NCBI GenBank assembly: GCA_903924005.1
Contig: CAIXZV010000089.1
Coordinates: 1 to 9,233, forward strand
Reading direction: 5' to 3'
Length of the DNA: 9,233 nucleotides
Origin: an uncultured Chloroflexota bacterium
Lineage (GTDB): Bacteria > Chloroflexota > Limnocylindria > Limnocylindrales > CSP1-4
Made by a program: the position numbers and the translations under genes. The notes beneath the pieces are model-generated. The model made no database searches. It was not told the DNA's origin and was given only the letters and a program-made list of their open reading frames with translations. Shown here one piece after another: positions 6,783 to 9,233 of this stretch (within the stretch, counting starts at the first letter, position 1; each line of letters begins with the position of its first letter).

Positions 6783-7019
6783 GGGCGTGGCTGCGCCGGG
6801 ACGCCGCGCTGCTCGATGGAACAGCGCTCCCGAGCCGTGGGCCGTCCAGTGGCCCAACCGCGCGGTCCCCGTGCACTCCGTCCGTTCAGGAGCCCATCTG
6901 TGCGCTCCCGCGGCGTCGGGAGGATCCGCCAGCGCGCACGTGGCGTCGGACCCGGCCCGTTTGCCACGGCACTGCGCAGTTGGGCCACTCGGCGGCCCGC
7001 GGACCGGCGGGGCTCCCAC
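6783..7019 (+). promoter_or_regulatory. Gene-free leader with mutually exclusive pairings upstream of the hydrolase gene
   Basis: This 237-base gap holds no convincing gene. Its open frames give only Arg/Pro-rich low-quality peptide. It contains four segments that can pair in rival ways. A is TGGGCC (6838-6843), B is AGTGGCCCAAC (6848-6858), C is GTTGGGCCACT (6979-6989) and D is GGCCC (6994-6998). A can pair with B, C with D, or B with C over 11 bp; the B-C pairing extends by four more bases past one mismatch to 6863 and 6974. CCCGC (6996-7000) overlaps D and can also pair with GCGGG (7007-7011), part of the purine-rich ribosome site before GTG 7020. This is the topology of an attenuator or riboswitch. 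No known class is recognised, and GC-rich chance pairing is a real alternative. Confidence 0.35.
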
Positions 7020-8030
7020 GTGACGGTCGTCGAGACCGTGCTGGGGCCGGTGGAGGCCGATGTGCTTGGCCCCACGCTGCTCCACGAGCACCTGCAGATC
7101 AACCTCTGGCCCTGGTTTGAGACCGGTGGGGCTTCCGGGGACCTGCGTGTTGGACCCGAGACAATGGCCGCCGTCCGCGCCAACCCCTTTGCGGTCCGGG
7201 ACAACCTGATCCTCGACGATCTGGACCTTGCGGCTGCCGAGCTTGCGCCGTTTGCCGCGGTTGGCGGCCGCACGGTGGTGGACCTGACGCTGCCCGAGAT
7301 TGGGCGAGCGCCCGAGTCCTTGCGCGCTCTGGCCACCAAGACCGGGCTCAACATCGTGATGGGCTGCGGGCGGTACATCGCGGCGGCCCGGCCCCGCGAG
7401 CTTGAGGGCGCGCCCGCGGAGCTGCTGCGGGACGAGCTGCTGCATGACCTGCTCGATGGCGTGGACGGCAGCGGCGTTCGCGCAGGCGTCATCGGCGAGA
7501 TTGGCACCTCGGACCCGCTGCACCCCGACGAGGCGCGGATGCTCTGGGCTGCGGCTGAGGCGCAGGCGCAAACCGGCCGGGGCCTGGTGATCCATCTTGA
7601 CCCGTGGGGCCGCAACGGCCACGCCGTGCTGGACCATGCCTTGGGTGCCGGGGCCGATCCGGCGCGCACGATGCTTGCGCATCTGGACCCGTCCATCACG
7701 GACCTGTCCTACGCCCGCAGCCTCGCGGGGCGCGGCGTCACCGTGGCCATCGACATCTGGGGCGACGAGGACGCGTACGGCGGCCGCGGCATGCCCACCG
7801 ATGAGGCGCGCATCCGCGCCGTGCTGGACGCGTTTGATCAGGGTTGGGCGGATCGTCTGGCGCTCAGCCAGGACGTCTGTCTGAAGAGCCAGCTCCGCAT
7901 CCACGGCGGACCCGGTTACGCTCACATCCTCGAGGTGATCGCGCCACGCTTGCGCGCCGCCGGCCTCCGCGACACCGACATCAACCTGCTCATGATCGAC
8001 ACCCCACGCCGGCTGCTTGCCGGGGCCTAA
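7020..8030 (+). CDS. Phosphotriesterase-family metal-dependent hydrolase
   Basis: This 336-residue cytoplasmic amidohydrolase-superfamily enzyme has a predicted TIM barrel and a two-metal site. Visible ligands, by analogy to the family: HEH motif His22 and His24 (TLLHEHL), bridging acid Glu160 (VIGEIGTS), His192 (VIHLDPWG), His221 (MLAHLDP) and Asp285 (LSQDVCLK). Having Glu where bona fide phosphotriesterases have a carboxylated Lys resembles E. coli PHP and relatives. Members of this group include lactonases and other hydrolases, so the substrate is unknown. Start: GTG 7020 puts the family opening (VETVLGPVEAD) at the N-terminus and follows GGCGGGG. An upstream ATG at 6816 would add 68 mostly Arg/Pro residues and is rejected. 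The gene is 12 bases from the HisB-like gene and heads the set of three. Confidence 0.9.
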   Translation: MTVVETVLGPVEADVLGPTLLHEHLQINLWPWFETGGASGDLRVGPETMAAVRANPFAVRDNLILDDLDLAAAELAPFAAVGGRTVVDLTLPEIGRAPESLRALATKTGLNIVMGCGRYIAAARPRELEGAPAELLRDELLHDLLDGVDGSGVRAGVIGEIGTSDPLHPDEARMLWAAAEAQAQTGRGLVIHLDPWGRNGHAVLDHALGAGADPARTMLAHLDPSITDLSYARSLAGRGVTVAIDIWGDEDAYGGRGMPTDEARIRAVLDAFDQGWADRLALSQDVCLKSQLRIHGGPGYAHILEVIAPRLRAAGLRDTDINLLMIDTPRRLLAGA

Positions 8031-8034
8031 GGAG
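8029..8034 (+). promoter_or_regulatory. Strong ribosome site (AAGGAG) for the HisB-like gene
   Basis: AAGGAG begins inside the TAA stop of the hydrolase gene and ends eight bases before ATG 8043. It is the clearest Shine-Dalgarno sequence in the window. It fixes the HisB-like start over the nearby in-frame ATGs at 8055 and 8073. Confidence 0.75.
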
Positions 8035-8042
8035 CACCGCCG

Positions 8043-8696
8043 ATGAACGACCCGATGGACAGCTACAAGGGGATGAGCACCACGTTCGACGGCGACAGCG
8101 TCGTTGTTGACCGGGTCACCCGCGAGGCGCGCGTCAAGGTGGTCATGGGCCGCGGCCCGCGCGTTGAGCCCCAGTTGGGCACGGGTCTTGCGTTCTTTGA
8201 CCACATGCTTGAGATGATCGCGTGGCACAGCGCCATGAATATGACGGTGGAGTTTGAGCGCAAGACGTTTGCTCTGCGCCACGTCGTCTGCGAGGACATC
8301 GGTCTTGCCATGGGCATGGGCGTGGCGGCGCTGCTGCGGCGCGCAATGGCCGATGGCGTTGAGGGCGGCGGCACGGCCTGGCGTGTGATGGACGAGGCGT
8401 CCGCGTTTGCCGGGCTGTCGTTTGAGGGGCGCTCGATGCACTTCATCGCCCGCGAGAGCGACGGGGCCCGCGCGGAGATGGTGGAAGACATGACGGGCGC
8501 CGATATGGTGGCGTTCTACGAGGGCTTTGCCCAGGGCGCGCGCTGCACGCTCCACATCCGCGCGGTAAGCGGCAACGACCCGCACCACACCTGGGAGGCC
8601 GTTGCGCGCGCCTTCGCCGTGGCGCTGAAGGGCTGCTTTGACCCCAACCCGTTCCGCGCCGGGCTCACGGCGGGCGTCAAGGGCACGCTGGACTGA
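8043..8696 (+). CDS. hisB: HisB-family (imidazoleglycerol-phosphate dehydratase-like) protein, divergent
   Basis: The 217-residue product has the HisB fold signatures. True HisB dehydrates imidazole glycerol phosphate in histidine synthesis using two Mn ions. Retained: FFDHMLEMIAWH at 51-62 (family FLDHML..IARH), Glu84-Asp85, MDEA at 116-119, TLHI at 169-172, and the second metal motif HHTWE at 181-185 followed by an ARAFAVAL helix. The end, VKGTLD, resembles the family's STKG.L. Altered: the first metal motif, normally DHHTVED, reads RHVVCED (79-85), so one His ligand is Val81. The usual Arg-Arg-aromatic-Gly segment (near 110) reads GGGTAW, and STKG is GVKG. The reading frame is clean, so this is not a frameshift. 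It could be a divergent enzyme with a different substrate, a paralogue beside a true hisB elsewhere, or a lineage-typical HisB. It overlaps the aminotransferase gene by one base. Confidence 0.85.
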   Translation: MNDPMDSYKGMSTTFDGDSVVVDRVTREARVKVVMGRGPRVEPQLGTGLAFFDHMLEMIAWHSAMNMTVEFERKTFALRHVVCEDIGLAMGMGVAALLRRAMADGVEGGGTAWRVMDEASAFAGLSFEGRSMHFIARESDGARAEMVEDMTGADMVAFYEGFAQGARCTLHIRAVSGNDPHHTWEAVARAFAVALKGCFDPNPFRAGLTAGVKGTLD

Positions 8697-9233
8697 TGGC
8701 CAACTCGCGCCCTGCCAATCGGCCTGCGCCCCGCGCCGCCGTTGCGTCGATTGACCCATATGTCCCGGGTCGCGTGCCAACGGCCATCCCTGGCGCGCTG
8801 AAGCTTGCGTCCAACGAGAACCCGTTTGGCCCGTCTGCGCTGGCGATTGAGGCGGCGCGCGCGTCGCTCCACGACGTCAATCGCTATCCGGAGGCGGGCG
8901 CGGGCACCTTGCGCGCCAAGCTTGCGGCCCGCCACGGCGTGACGTCGGAGCAGGTGCTCGTGGGCTCGGGGAGCGACGAGGTCCTGTACCTGCTCGCCGG
9001 GACGTACCTGGAGCCGGGCCGCCACGCCGTGATGGCGGCGCCGCCGTACGGGATCCACCGGATCTCGGCGCTCTACATGGGTGCGGAGATCACGCTGGTG
9101 CCGCTTGTCGATGGCGCGCACGATCTGCCCGCCATGGCATCGGCCGCCCAGGCATCGGCCGCCCAGGCATCGGCCGCCCAGGCATCGGCCGCGGCTGCGG
9201 CAACCCCGGCATCGGGCATCGTCTACGTTGCCA
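8696..9233 (+). CDS. hisC: HisC-type (histidinol-phosphate aminotransferase-like) protein, N-terminal part (cut by right edge)
   Basis: This is a class I/II fold PLP-dependent aminotransferase; 179 codons are visible and the C-terminus lies beyond the window. HisC swaps an amino group between histidinol phosphate and 2-oxoglutarate. Seen: LKLASNENPFGPS at 35-47, RYPEAGAGTLR at 63-73 and GSGSDE at 90-95 (start of the cofactor phosphate-binding region). The Tyr-containing PPYGIHR follows at 116-122. The PLP-binding Lys is outside the window. ATG 8696 overlaps the HisB-like stop (TGATG), implying coupled translation. Gene order B then C is the reverse of the common hisC-hisB order. A 15-bp in-frame tandem repeat inserts an ASAAQ-repeat loop at about 148-166. 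Close relatives of HisC act on other amino acids or phosphonates, so the substrate is a family-level guess. Confidence 0.88.
   Translation, partial: MANSRPANRPAPRAAVASIDPYVPGRVPTAIPGALKLASNENPFGPSALAIEAARASLHDVNRYPEAGAGTLRAKLAARHGVTSEQVLVGSGSDEVLYLLAGTYLEPGRHAVMAAPPYGIHRISALYMGAEITLVPLVDGAHDLPAMASAAQASAAQASAAQASAAAAATPASGIVYVA
9137..9193 (+). repeat. 15-bp in-frame tandem repeat inside the hisC-like gene
   Basis: The unit GCATCGGCCGCCCAG occurs exactly three times (9137-9151, 9152-9166, 9167-9181). A partial fourth copy follows at 9182-9193, ending GCG instead of GCC. It encodes ASAAQ repeats, then poly-Ala, between LPAM and GIVYVA, where other HisC proteins have a short surface helix or loop. 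Unit length is a multiple of three, so copy-number change would vary loop length without breaking the frame. Confidence 0.95.

Noticed and set aside
6816..7019. 68-residue N-terminal extension of the hydrolase from ATG 6816
   Set aside because: The peptide is dominated by Arg and Pro, has no family counterpart, and GTG 7020 with GGCGGGG upstream gives the normal N-terminus.
5868..8780. Very long open frame of about 970 codons on the minus strand
   Set aside because: It runs antisense through the ATPase, hydrolase, HisB-like and HisC-like genes, all of which have clear family motifs. The predicted peptide is His/Arg/Gly-rich without domains, as expected from a mirror frame in GC-rich DNA.
9137..9193. 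CRISPR-like repeat
   Set aside because: The 15-bp units are directly adjacent with no spacers, lie inside a gene and keep its reading frame.

Overview
The window is clearly GC-rich and densely coded, with strong G/C third-position bias and several GTG starts. No rRNA, tRNA, IS element, integrase or CRISPR array is visible. The NitT/TauT-type binding lipoprotein has an Ala/Pro/Thr-rich linker after its lipobox, a style I associate with Chloroflexota. That assignment, or another high-GC lineage, is an inference with low to moderate confidence.

Layout. (1) Positions 1-2026, minus strand: the N-terminal 675 codons of a large sensor made of tandem PAS domains. Its output domain lies beyond the left edge. 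(2) Positions 2027-2221: a divergent intergenic region with overlapping inverted repeats. (3) Positions 2222-3265, plus strand: an aldo/keto reductase of the YghZ / L-glyceraldehyde-3-phosphate reductase type with an intact tetrad. (4) Positions 3331-3657: a 108-aa protein I do not recognise, with its own -10-like box and a GC-rich hairpin after the stop. (5) Positions 3658-3955: a gene-free stretch holding dyads, a 16-bp tandem repeat and a candidate operator. (6) Positions 3956-6782: a complete three-gene ABC importer of the NitT/TauT/SsuABC class (binding lipoprotein, permease, ATPase). A strong 13-bp-stem hairpin sits at the start of the permease gene. (7) Positions 6783-7019: a gene-free leader with mutually exclusive pairings. 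(8) Positions 7020-9233: a tight gene set of a phosphotriesterase-family metallohydrolase, a divergent HisB-family dehydratase and a HisC-type aminotransferase cut by the right edge.

How the genes may work together. The importer is self-contained and lies immediately upstream of the hydrolase-HisB-HisC set on the same strand. The HisB-like protein keeps most of the family's metal-site framework but lacks one histidine of the first HHxxE motif and the Arg-rich segment near residue 110. This raises the possibility that the trio processes an imported, histidine-pathway-like or other compound rather than simply making histidine. That link is inference from gene order and motif changes. The conservative alternative is a piece of a rearranged histidine operon next to an unrelated transporter.
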